A stretch of DNA of 64,000 nt from Taxillus chinensis (lineage: Eukaryota; Streptophyta; Magnoliopsida; Santalales; Loranthaceae): positions 27,656,440-27,720,439 of the forward strand of contig CM042089.1 of the NCBI GenBank assembly GCA_023512835.1, given 5' to 3'. The translations under genes and the position numbers were made by a program. Shown here in pieces: positions 1 through 9,480 of the stretch. The first letter of the stretch is position 1; every line of letters starts with the position of its first letter. The notes under the pieces are model-generated. The model ran no database searches. It was not told the DNA's origin and was given only the letters and a program-made list of their open reading frames with translations.

Positions 1-227
1 GTTCCCACCATAGAAGAATACCAAAGACTGCTGGATATCCCAGTGCATACATATCTTGGAAAAACCGATCAAGACCATATTGAAGCAGAGGGAGGAGGCA
101 GGCGAGCGACCACCCTAGAGGGAAAGGGGTCGTGCTGCGTAGGAGATGACTGGAAGTTTGCCTTAAGATCATATAGCCATAGCTCTCATCTGCATGGCAT
201 TTCTACATTATACTGTGCGTTTGTTTA
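1..227 (+). pseudogene. Tat/Ogre-like retroelement ORF1 remnant
   Basis: The window opens inside a reading frame beginning VPTIEEYQRLLDIPVHTYLG, which reads to a stop at 225-227. The P-T-(I/L)-EEY motif is familiar from the ORF1 or N-terminal region of Ty3/gypsy Tat-lineage (Ogre-like) elements in plants. Only the tail is visible, and the last ~40 codons read like non-coding sequence, so the original frame has probably been left by frameshift. The gag copies downstream are in the same orientation, which fits an ORF1-gag order. Assignment is from memory of the family and rests on one short motif; host origin cannot be excluded. Confidence 0.45.
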
Positions 228-411
228 AAAATGTTAAATAAAGTCATTTGTTTATCTAACCTTTCACATATCCATTCATGCATACATGCATATAAAAATT
301 GAAAATCAAATAAAAATTACCTCATACCCAAGTTAGTAGCCGTCCTTCTGCAAGATTGCACACTTTTACAACCTCAGATCCCGATACAATCAAGTACCAC
401 AGCCGCAGCCA

Positions 412-1668
412 ATGGCAGAAGAAGTAGAGAACAGACTCACTAGGTTAGAACAGTTGTAAAAAGCCCTACACGGGCAAATGTCTACAATAATGGAAATGCT
501 TACCAAGATGACTAGAGAAGGAACTTCAACAAGAGGAGCCTCAAATCACCAACAAGAACAGGGGCAGGAGGCAAGTCTGCCACCACATCTGGGTCCAAGT
601 CAGGCACCCCCATATCAGCCTGCCATGACACAACCCCCTACTCCAAATCAAACGCATTTTACTATACCTGCAACGGGAAATGTAAGAGAAACATTGGGTT
701 CCCTAGCTCCTAAGGAGAATGTTGACTCTCCCACCTTAAGATGACTGGAGGAAAGATTGAAAGCTGTAGAAGGCATCGACAACTGTGGCATGACCAACCC
801 ACAAGACTTATGCTTAGTCCCCGGAGTAGTGCTGCCACCGAAATTCAAAATGCAGAGTTTGAGAAGTTTAATGGGACCCGGTGTCCAAAGACACATCTAG
901 CCATGTATTATCAAAAGATGGCTCCCAATGCATTGTTTCTAGGAAAGCCTAACTGGGGCATCCCTTCGTTGGTACTTTCAGTTTGATGGTGACCGCATCA
1001 AGACATGGAAAGAATTAGCTACCTCCTTCTTGGCACAATACAAACATGTCACCGAGTTAGCGCTGGATCGACTAACCCTACAGTCCTTGGAAAAGGGGTC
1101 CGACGAAAGCTTCAAGGATTATGCTAAACGCTGGAGAGAGGTTGCAATGGAGGTCCAACCACTATTAACTGAGAAAGAGCTCACGACCCTTTTCCTCAAT
1201 ACCCTTCGAGGAGTTTACTATAAAATAATGGTAGGGAATGTCATGAACACTTTTAATCACATCATGGCCTCAGGAGAAAGGATTGATCTGGGAATTAAGA
1301 CGGGTAGAATAACAAAAGGGACTACTCACCAGGAACAAGTACAAGCTACATGGCCAACTGAACCATCCACCTTAAAACACAAGAGACCTAGGAGAAAGGC
1401 ATCCAAAGCCTCGTCTTTTGAACCGCTGCCACTAAATTATGGAAAGTTACTGCCAAAGCTACTAGGAGCCAATTTGTTGACATCAGAATCCATTCCTGCG
1501 CCACAACTGCCCCATCCTAAATGGTATAATTCTACGAAGAGCTGCGAGTTTCATGCCGGTGCTATTGGGCATTCCACAGAGGACCGTAATGCATTCAAGA
1601 GAAGGGTTCAGTCACTACTTGAAGTTGGCTTGTTGGATGCTTTAGTGATTCAAGACTGCTCTTTGTAA
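412..1668 (+). pseudogene. gag: Tat-like gag, copy 1 (frameshifted)
   Basis: Structural capsid protein of a Ty3/gypsy Tat-like element. The start at 412 (MAEEVENRLTRLEQL) is followed by a coiled-coil-like segment and a Pro/Gln-rich linker. Then comes the gag capsid domain in pieces: EFEKFNGTRCPKTHLAMYYQ in one frame near 855-915, and SLTGASLRWYFQF then the block at 1030-1310 in another. A histidine-rich knuckle, CEFHAGAIGHSTEDRNAFK, lies near 1548-1605. In relatives the residue before NAF is usually Cys, so Arg here probably breaks metal binding. There is a TAG in the coiled coil at 457-459, a TGA at 742-744 and at least two frame changes. It is dead as a gene. A second gag copy follows after a solo LTR. 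Confidence 0.75.
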
Positions 1669-1855
1669 AAGTTTTCACTGTTAAAACAAACTTTTCAACA
1701 AAGTATGCACTTCATGACCACACATCCGAAGCATTCATGCATACATGTCATGCATCCCATTAACAAATTCCATATGAAATAAAGGGGGAGCTTAATACTC
1801 TTATTGACTCAGATTCTCATCCAAAAGTCCAAACAAATGGTTGAAGACCTATACA

Positions 1856-3374
1856 TGATAACGTGCATTTATGCCGTTATCCTATGCCTTATATAGGGTG
1901 TTTTAGCGTATGTTTTGTACCTATTTGCATGTTATTTTCGACATATTTGCTCTAACCCCTAGGAAGACCCTGTTTGGTGTATAGTGGTACTTTTTGAGTG
2001 TTTTTGTGGCAGGTTTTGGAGCAACCTTTTCCCACACACTTTGGCTAGATCACTCCATCAACTCACAAGGAAGCTATAGGAAGAAGATGGAAGCAAAATG
2101 AAGGCAAAATCAAGGTGCACGTGAAAAGCCTTCTCACGTGCATTCTCACGTGCAAGGATTTTATTGCATGGATGCCTTCTACAACTCAAGAGGAAGCTTT
2201 GGAGCAAATTTGAGTCAAATTGGAGCTACACGTGAAAAGGGTCTTCTCACGTGCATTCTCACGTGCAAGCATTTTTGCGCTCCAAATGATGTATTTTGTT
2301 GTTTTAATCATTTTCCTCTAAGGAACTGGGGTCAAATTTGGTGTAGTTTGAGTTTTATTTCGCCTAGAACGTCGATTAGTGTCACTAACCAAAACGACGT
2401 CGTTTTGGCTGCGACCACATTTATAATTAGGGCACACCTTTTGTAACCCTAATTTGGCCCACTAAAACCTATAAATAGGGGTCTTTGGAGGCATTGTAAA
2501 TCATCTTGAGTGGGAGAATCTGATCTGAGTTCTGAAAAGAGCTATAGCCATTGCTAAAAGATCGGATTGTCCTTGGCAAGGAGTGATTTTGGGCGTGACG
2601 CCGGAGTCTTTGGAGGCCGGAGTCCTGGTTCATCTTGGGGTCTTCCTTTATTGTCCTGGTACTGTAATCATGTTCTTTCCTATGATTGTTATTGTTTTTG
2701 TCATGATTATGGAGTAGACTTGTTAGTCTAGGGGAGCAATGTAGCCCCCAATAAATTGTAGTCAGTTTGGTTATGGTTGTTCAATAAAATAGAATTCAGT
2801 TCTTGTTTAATTCACTTGCTTGAATGGAAATGCCTAGTTTATGCATAATTAGGTAATCTTAGCCCTTGTCTAGGGTGGAACACTAGTGAATTAGATTTAA
2901 TATTGCATGATGGACCAAGTCTGCAACTATTAGATTATTTGTCTACCTTGATCACTTTTATTCACATGGACCAAATGGGATAAAAGCCTTAAATCTATCT
3001 TAGCATGGACCAAATGTAAGATAGGTAGGAGATAATTAACATGAACGTGAACTAGAACATCAATCAAGAACAAGAGCCATAACCAAACTATTACAATCAA
3101 TTGGGTGGTAAACATTGTGACCCTAGATCCTTAATCACTGAAATTTTTGTACCAATAGCTTGCCAACTTTCTGATTTAATCACCTTTCGTTCACAATATT
3201 TGTCCAACAAAAATCAATTGTCCAGACATAAAAACAACTTGTTAGCTTAGTGCTTGCTGCTTAACAGCATTAGCTACCTCCCTGTGGGTTCGACAACCGG
3301 AGTCTTAATACTCCATTTTATTACTTGACCAGTGCACTTGCTGCAAAACCTATAGACACAATTTATACGGGTCA
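1856..3374 (+). mobile_element. Solo LTR, Athila-like gypsy family
   Basis: A 1,519-bp segment starting TGATAACGTGCATTTATGCC and ending GGGTCA, flanked by exact 5-bp duplications ATACA (1851-1855 and 3375-3379). No gag, pol or primer-binding site is present, so this is a solo LTR left by LTR-LTR recombination. A TATA-like box lies at about 2469-2477 (CTATAAATA), and a perfect 18-bp palindrome at 2390-2407. Two CACGTGA...TCACGTG inverted repeats lie at 2117-2141 and 2229-2253. Near the end is a CCTGTGGGTTCGACAAC block that I associate with Athila-type LTRs, from memory. A second member sits at 9517-11099. It lies between the two gag copies of the Tat-like element. Confidence 0.8.
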
Positions 3375-4047
3375 ATACAACCGGCTGGCTAAAGTAGAGC
3401 AAGCTCAAATAGCAATGTATGAAGATTTGCAAGGATTGAAATGTCAACTCCATAAGTTAATGGAGTTGGTTGAAAGGCTCACCAAAGTAGAATCAGCTGA
3501 GAGAAGAACTACTAGATTAACACAAGGAGTGAAGCAACCTCATGGACTGGTTCCCCCACTATTTCCTCATAGCCACACCCATGACGTTTCTTTGATGCAT
3601 ACTCCCCAACAGATCCATCAACATGCATGGCAAATATTGGGACCAGTAGCAACGAAACACGGAGGCGTCCACATTTATGGTCCAACAGAGAGAAGGAATA
3701 AGAAACCCAAGCAACCAGAAGTTGACCCCATCCCCATGACTTACTCAGCATTACATAAAGAGTTGCTTCAAGCCCATATAGTAGCTCTGATTCTTATGAT
3801 AGTAGTCAGGCAACCTTGTCCCGAGTGGTATAATCCAAATGAACGATGTGAATACCATGATGGGGGGATAGCGCATCTTATTGAGAACTGTATCAGCTTC
3901 AAGAAGAAAGTTCAATCCATGAGGAATACACGGTGGCTGAACTTCTTACCAGCACTTTCAAAGACCCAAAGTGACTCCGCCAAAGCAAGGTCTCTGGGTC
4001 CCGATGACATGCACCAAGGTCAAGTGACTAAGATCGGTAGGCAGTAA
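3375..4047 (+). pseudogene. gag: Tat-like gag, copy 2 (internally deleted)
   Basis: A second gag, resuming immediately after the solo LTR's TSD. Its upstream leader is at 1669-1850, which resembles the leader of copy 1. The N-terminal coiled coil (NRLAKVEQAQIAMYEDLQGL and following residues) is kept. The main capsid domain is missing. The C-terminal part survives: a P-M-TYSALH segment, then PEWYNPNERCEYHDGGIAHL and ENCISFKKKVQ, the histidine/cysteine knuckle typical of Tat-like gags. The frame is open to a TAA at 4045-4047. No protease or pol follows; the sequence passes straight into tandem repeats and a polypurine tract. The element is therefore internally deleted or non-autonomous. Confidence 0.7.
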
Positions 4048-4540
4048 TCCTCCGGCCTCTGCAACGCATTGTCGGCAAGTAATCCTCCTGCCTCTGCGAA
4101 GTCTCGTTTTGTCAGCTCAAGGCTTTTTATCTTCTGTTAGCTCAAGGCTTTTAAATTTGAGCATCCTTGTATCGTAGGCGGTAATCCTCCGGCCTCTGCA
4201 ACGCATTATAGGCAAGTAATCCTCCTACCTCTGTGAAGTCTCATTTTTTCAGCTCAAGGCTTTTAATTTTTAGTATTCTTTTTGTCAGCTCAGGGCTTTT
4301 AATTTTTAGTATTCTTTTTGTTAGCTCAAAGCTTTTAAATTTCAGTATCCTCGCATTGTAGGCAAGTAATCCTCCGGCCTCTACGAAGTCTCATTTTGTC
4401 AGCTCATGGCTTTTAATTTTTAGTATCCTTTCTGTCAACTCAAGGCTTTTAAAATTTCAGTATCCTTGCATCGTAGGCGGTGATCCTCCGGCCTCTGCGA
4501 CACATCGTAGGCAAGCAATCCTCTTGCCTCTGCGAACCTT
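4028..4540 (+). repeat. 3' UTR tandem repeats of Tat-like element
   Basis: Imperfect repeats mix two modules: GGCAAGTAATCCTCC-TGCCTCTGCGAAG and TGTCAGCTCAAGGCTTTTAA. The 'CCTCC(G/T)(G/C)CCTCT' module recurs about eight times and 'AGCTCAAGGCTTTT' about seven times. They lie between the gag stop and the polypurine tract. Variable tandem repeats at this position are known for Tat/Ogre elements, where they can seed satellite DNA. Confidence 0.8.
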
Positions 4541-4770
4541 TTCAAATCCTATTAGGCCTTGGATGCCTTTTCCATCCCTATTAGGCCTTAGATGCCTCAT
4601 TAAGATTGTTCAAAGTCCACCAACAGGAGAACCCCTTTTTCATTCTTGGAGACAGACACAACATCCCACTCTCCTCCTGCCTCCGTGCTAGGTAAGTCAG
4701 GTAAGTGCTCCAACCCGTCCAAAATTACTCCTTTTTATCTTTCTACACTGTTTTTATACAAACAATGCAC

Positions 4771-4783
4771 AAAGAGGGGCAGC
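4771..4783 (+). other. Polypurine tract of Tat-like element
   Basis: AAAGAGGGGCAGC immediately precedes the TGTTGGACCCC start of the LTR. It is the expected plus-strand priming site for reverse transcription. Confidence 0.7.
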
Positions 4784-7085
4784 TGTTGGACCCCATTTTG
4801 TCTGGGTTGGACATACTAACCCCATTTTATATAGACCTTTCTGCCCATGCCATATACCTTATTGAATAGGTCCATAAGATTCCTCACTACCAAGGAATGG
4901 TTTGGAGTTGTTGTTAACCCTGATTTGCACAAGATGGATGCATTGATACGAACAGGGAAGCCCAAAATTAATAAACTCTATTATAAGCCCCTGAAGTGCC
5001 CCAAGACCAACGCTAGGTGATAGAGGATGAAATTTGGAGACTAACGCACTTGGACGCACTCAATTCCGACGTAAAACAAAGAAGTTATGGCCAAAACAAT
5101 TATCGTTGGAAAAAGTCAAACTCATCAAAAGGCAGTCAATGCCCTTGGCCAAATTGACCGAAAATGTGCTTGCAAAAAAAAAAACTTGACCATTGACCAT
5201 TGACCATTGACCTACGACCCTTCGAATCTTCGGGGGTTGACCTTCGACTCGTTGACTGTTGACCTTCGAGGTTTGACCTTCGACCCTTGACCTTTGAGGG
5301 GTGACCTTCGACCTTAAGATTATTAACCTTTGACCCTTGACCTTCGAGGGTTGACCTTCGATTAACCTTCAACCCTTGACCTTTGACCTTTGACTTTCGA
5401 CCCTAAGATTATTGACCTTCGACCCTTCGCCACTTCACACTCAACCCTGGGACCTTTGACCCTTGACCTTCGACTCATTGACCGTTGACCTTCGACCCAC
5501 TGACCTTTGACCCTGTCGACACTCCGACCTGCCGACACATCGACCCTATTGACTTTTGACTTTCACTATTTGGCCTTATATCCGTGGTCGCTCTCCCACA
5601 TTAGTCACAGGAAGCATTTTTATTAGCTGGCAATGGTCAAAGATGCTTTTCAAAGCCCTTTCAGACGCATGTGCTCACAAAAGAACGAAAAAGCAATCAC
5701 AAGCTGTCCCATTTTACTCACAGATCATCCAACCACCAGACAAAAGCCAGAATCTTGCAATTAAAAATGCTGGCATTCATAATAGAGCGATAAATGCTTA
5801 ATAATGACGGTCCAGCCAAATATCGCCAACCCCTTTAAATCAAGTCATCTATCTACTACGCAAAAAAGGAGGAGAGGGGGAGAAGACCCACAGAACGCCC
5901 AGATTACACCCAAAAAAAAACCTCTGACCTTGAAAGAAAAAAACACCTGCTGCCATTCTCCATAATTTTGCCCAACTCCCTCCTTTAAAAACACAAAAAA
6001 GGGAGCCACATAGACCGATTCCTCTTTCTTTCTTTTCTCTTCCCACTACCTTTCTCCTCACTTTTTTTCAACAACCATACATACCCCTTCCCCTTCTCAA
6101 ACCCAAAAATTTCTGAAACACTATTCTCATCTCCAGCTTCATTTTCGTTTCTTTTCATTATATTTCCAGCAACAAATATCAAAATAAAAAAAAGGAGAAG
6201 AAGTGACAAAAGAGATAAATAGGTCCATTCGCAGTTCTTGCCAGCGGAACTCAGCTTCCAACCAATCTTGGAGCCTCGCCCTCCTGCCAACGTCGCTGCC
6301 ACCGGAATTCCAAGCTAGAGCCCAAGTCAGTTTATGATTTTTTTTAATATCTATTTTGATGTTTTAATTTGTTCCTGTTTTACTTCATGTATTTGTTTGT
6401 TATTATGTTGTTTTTCTTATCCTTTAGTTGTTTTAATACATGATTGTAATTTGTAATAGCAAGTAAAAAAGCAAAAGAGTCGAGAGAGTGAAAAAAAAAA
6501 AAGAATCATGCCAAAAAAAAGGAAAAAAAGAGGTGAGTGAGTTTGCTATTCTATTTGTGGATGTCATCATCACACACATAACTTTTATGTCGATATTTGT
6601 TTGTTTTTTTATTTTTCATTAGCAAAAAAAGCACAAAAACACAAAAAAACACAAAGATTTATTTATTTTTAACATGTGTTAGTACTTAGTTTTACCCCTT
6701 TCAAACCACCAAAAAAAAAATATTGTCAAAACCAAAAAAAATAAAAAAAACAAAAACAAAATGAAACAAAACAAAATAAACACAAAAAAACATTTTCAAA
6801 CAAAAAAAAGTTTTTAAACCAAAAATAAAAGGAAAAAAACCAAGTTTTTAAACTTTGACAAATAATTTAGCTAAATAAAAAACATAGGCTTTCTAAGCAA
6901 CCCAACCCAATCACGGCAGTAGAAACAAATAGAAAACCTCCTCCTCCGAAAATAGATACCGAAAGGGCGTTGTAGGGGTGTTAATCCTTCCCTACACGTA
7001 ACCAACTCCCGAACCCTTCTCTGATGATGCAGACCACATTTTTTACTACTCAAGGTAGAGGGTATCCAACTGTACCCCAAAAACA
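4784..7085 (+). mobile_element. LTR of Tat/Ogre-like element (2.3 kb)
   Basis: The LTR starts TGTTGGACCCCATTTTG after a polypurine tract and ends CCCCAAAAACA. A primer-site-like TGGTGACTCT follows at 7091-7100. The U3 region carries a dense TTGACC array (5170-5560). A CTTTAAATC TATA-like stretch lies at about 5834. R/U5 is strongly A- and T-homopolymeric (6470-6850). Because a gag and polypurine tract lie upstream while a primer site lies downstream, this LTR serves as the 3' LTR of the upstream unit and the 5' LTR of a lost or tandem unit. The lineage call rests on the gag and the PBS type. Confidence 0.7.
5170..5560 (+). repeat. Degenerate TTGACC(T) heptamer array
   Basis: TTGACC or TTGACT recurs every 7-20 bases for almost 400 bp, often as TTGACCTTCGACCC. 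TTGAC(C/T) is the core of the W-box bound by plant WRKY factors, so the tract could act as a stress-responsive enhancer inside the LTR. It could equally be a drifting simple repeat. Confidence 0.75.
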
Positions 7086-7090
7086 GTTGG

Positions 7091-7100
7091 TGGTGACTCT
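7091..7100 (+). other. Primer-binding-site-like sequence
   Basis: TGGTGACTCT lies 5 bases beyond the LTR end. It resembles the TGGCGACTCC-type primer sites I recall for Ogre/Tat elements. The leader after it (to 7169) is short and then cut off by the next solo LTR. Confidence 0.5.
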
Positions 7101-7174
7101 AAATTTCTCACCATTGGCTTAGTTTGAGCCCACCCCAAATGGGCCCAAACGAAAACCAGTGATGGAAGAGATTA

Positions 7175-7558
7175 TGTAAAGACTCGTATTTGGGTAGGAC
7201 TGAGAGATAGTCTTTCTCTGTTGCTAAAAACATCTGAACAATATTATGTTCGTCAATGTGAGCATTTTGACTGTAGTTGGGCCTAATTCCAGGTCGGGGC
7301 CCCGAGTGGCCTGATTTTTGACTTTTCGGGGTTTATTGGTTGACCTTGCGTTCGAGTGGTCATTAGAGTATGCAAACATCTAAGCAATGATGTACTCGTC
7401 ATTTTGAGCGTTTTGACTGTACTTGGGCTCAATTTGGAGTTCGTGACCTCGGGGGGTCAATTAATATTTTTGGGATTTATTAATAAAAGAAAATGCAGAA
7501 ATATAAATAGGATGAGAGTAAGAGCTTCCACGTTACGTTTTTGTGTTCGTGCGTGAGA

Positions 7559-7607
<49 letters not shown>

Positions 7608-9269
7608 AGCCATCGATTTGGGGCGTTTTAAGCTTGTTTAATCATCAAGAATCATTCCAGGTAGGTGTTCTATTGATTCTTCATCCTTTCTTTGTTGTTT
7701 CATTGCATTAACATGTAAAAATTAGATGAAATTATGAAAATTCGTGATGAACCCTAGGAATTGGGGAAAATGGAAATTGAGCATGAAACCTAGATGATTT
7801 AGGTTGTTTGGTAGCCTAATGTGACTAGATGATGTTAGAAACCCTTAATAGGGATGAATTGTTGCTTAAAAATGGAGATTTAATGAGTATAATTAGCTTT
7901 TGGGATGAAATTGGAAAGAACGCAGTCGGCAGTTTGCAACTGGGGAACTGCTCGAGGCTAGCTTCGAGCAAAGCCTTGAGCTTAGATTGTCGAGCAGCGT
8001 CGAGCAAAGCGTCAAGCAAGGTGTCTCGAGTAGGGTGTCTCGAGCAGTTAGACAGTGCAGTTGCTAGTGTATGTTGCCAGGGTGCCTGGACCCATTTACA
8101 TTGCAACCATTATGCCTCTCCACATTTAAGAATTATACTTAAGTTACAATGTAAATAACGAAATACCTCCCATTTGGATTCAAAGAAAAATACTAGAAAA
8201 TTAAATTCTCACTCCTTCAAAATGTAAAAATTGGGATTTAGTGTAAAATATCAGAAAAATCTAGTTTTTCGTAGAGGTGAATTTTTAGAAAGTGGGGTTA
8301 GACATCTCAGAAAAATCCCCAAAAATCAGATTATCTTAGTTATGATATGGAGACTCAATGCCGGGACTTTTTATTTCAAGAAAACAACTTCTATGGGTAT
8401 CTCCTTCCTTGGTCAAGGAATAATGATCGATTTGTGAAGACTGGCTTCAATTATAAAGGGAGTATGGTGAACCTTAATGCCATATTGGTGTTGGTATGTT
8501 GGTTTGAGGAATTGGGGCTTTGGCTCTATGACTTGTTGGGTTCTCACTATAAGGCTAAGGCTTGTGTTGAGCCGTTGAGCTCGTGGGGCTAGGGCTGAGT
8601 GCCCTGAGCTGATATCTTGTTGAGGATTGTGTTAAGCCGTTGAGCGCGTGAGTCATTGACCTCGTGGAGCTATGGCTGAGTGCCCTGAGCTGGGATCCCA
8701 TGGAGGATCGTGGACAAGATGTCTTGTGTGGGCAGGCTGGGTCCTGATGTTTGTTTGCAGGCTGAGTCCTGATGATTGTGCACACTACACGGTGCACGAG
8801 TACACTGAGCATATAGTATAGACTTGTGTGTTTACATGATGTGGAGTTTTGGGGTCACCTACTGAGCTTGTCGCTCACCCCTACTTGTTGTTTCCCTTTT
8901 TCAGGTGTGACCCAAGATTAATGGATGACTTTCTTCCAGGAGGACTTGCCCACTACTCTGATGTATGATATAGTATTATATTATGTATTGTTGTGTATTA
9001 TATCCCGGACATGGGTCCGTGGACAGTTGTATTTGCATACTATTTGTGATGTGATGTCTGTATGATTGTTTGACTTATTGTATGCATAATGATATATGGG
9101 AATGTACAGGATTACCCTTGATGTATGACTGTATAGGGTTGCATGTTTGAGACAGCACCCGCGGTGTAGTCTCTATTAGTGCTAGTCACCAACCCCTTGA
9201 CCTTTCGGGTGCAGGCAAGGGGAAGTTATGTTCCTAGTTCCGGGTTCCCTGGAATTTGGGGGCGTGACA
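7175..9269 (+). mobile_element. Solo LTR, chromovirus-like gypsy family E
   Basis: A 2,095-bp segment from TGTAAAGACTCG to GGGGGCGTGACA with GATTA on both sides (7170-7174 and 9270-9274). It has no coding sequence or primer site, hence a solo LTR. It contains a (GA)n tract at about 7565-7602, two variants of an AGCNTTTTGACTGTA(C/G)TTGGGC motif (7260-7290, 7407-7433), and a CCCTTGACC-TTCGGGTGCAGG block near the 3' end. The same layout is found in LTR D (43134 onward and 62296-62481), so D and E belong to one broad family. The left flank reads as Tat-like leader and the right flank as copia LTR, so the matching TSD may sit on a pre-existing junction. Confidence 0.75.
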
Positions 9270-9417
9270 GATTATATTGACTAGTGTGTGAGTCATTATA
9301 TCTGGTTATCTTTTGCATTGATTATATCTTTTAACTAGATAAGTGTTGTACCAGAGACGAGCAAAGAGTTTTCGATTAGAGCCTATTCACCCCCCTCTAG
9401 GCTCCTAGGGACCAACA
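9270..9417 (+). mobile_element. Copia element (+): 5' LTR, 3' end only
   Basis: About 148 bp closely matching the last part of the 3' LTR at 40722-40977, ending GGACCAACA. Shared landmarks are ATTATATTG(A/G)CTAGTGTGT, TCTGGTTATCTT and TTCACCCCCCTCTAGGCTCC. The remaining ~1 kb of 5' LTR is missing. A primer-binding site follows directly. Confidence 0.85.
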
Positions 9418-9419
9418 AG

Positions 9420-9432
9420 TGGTATCAGAGCA
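9420..9432 (+). other. Copia primer-binding site (tRNA-iMet type)
   Basis: TGGTATCAGAGCA begins two bases after the LTR end. It matches the 3' end complement of initiator methionine tRNA, the usual primer for plant copia elements. Confidence 0.9.
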
Positions 9433-9480
9433 AGTTCTACCTGCTCAAAGTAGAGATCCCACTCTTTCTCTCTCTCAACA

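Noticed and set aside
9420..9432. Possible tRNA gene from the TGGTATCAGAGC matches
   Set aside because: Only the 12-13-nt primer-binding complement is present; no cloverleaf.
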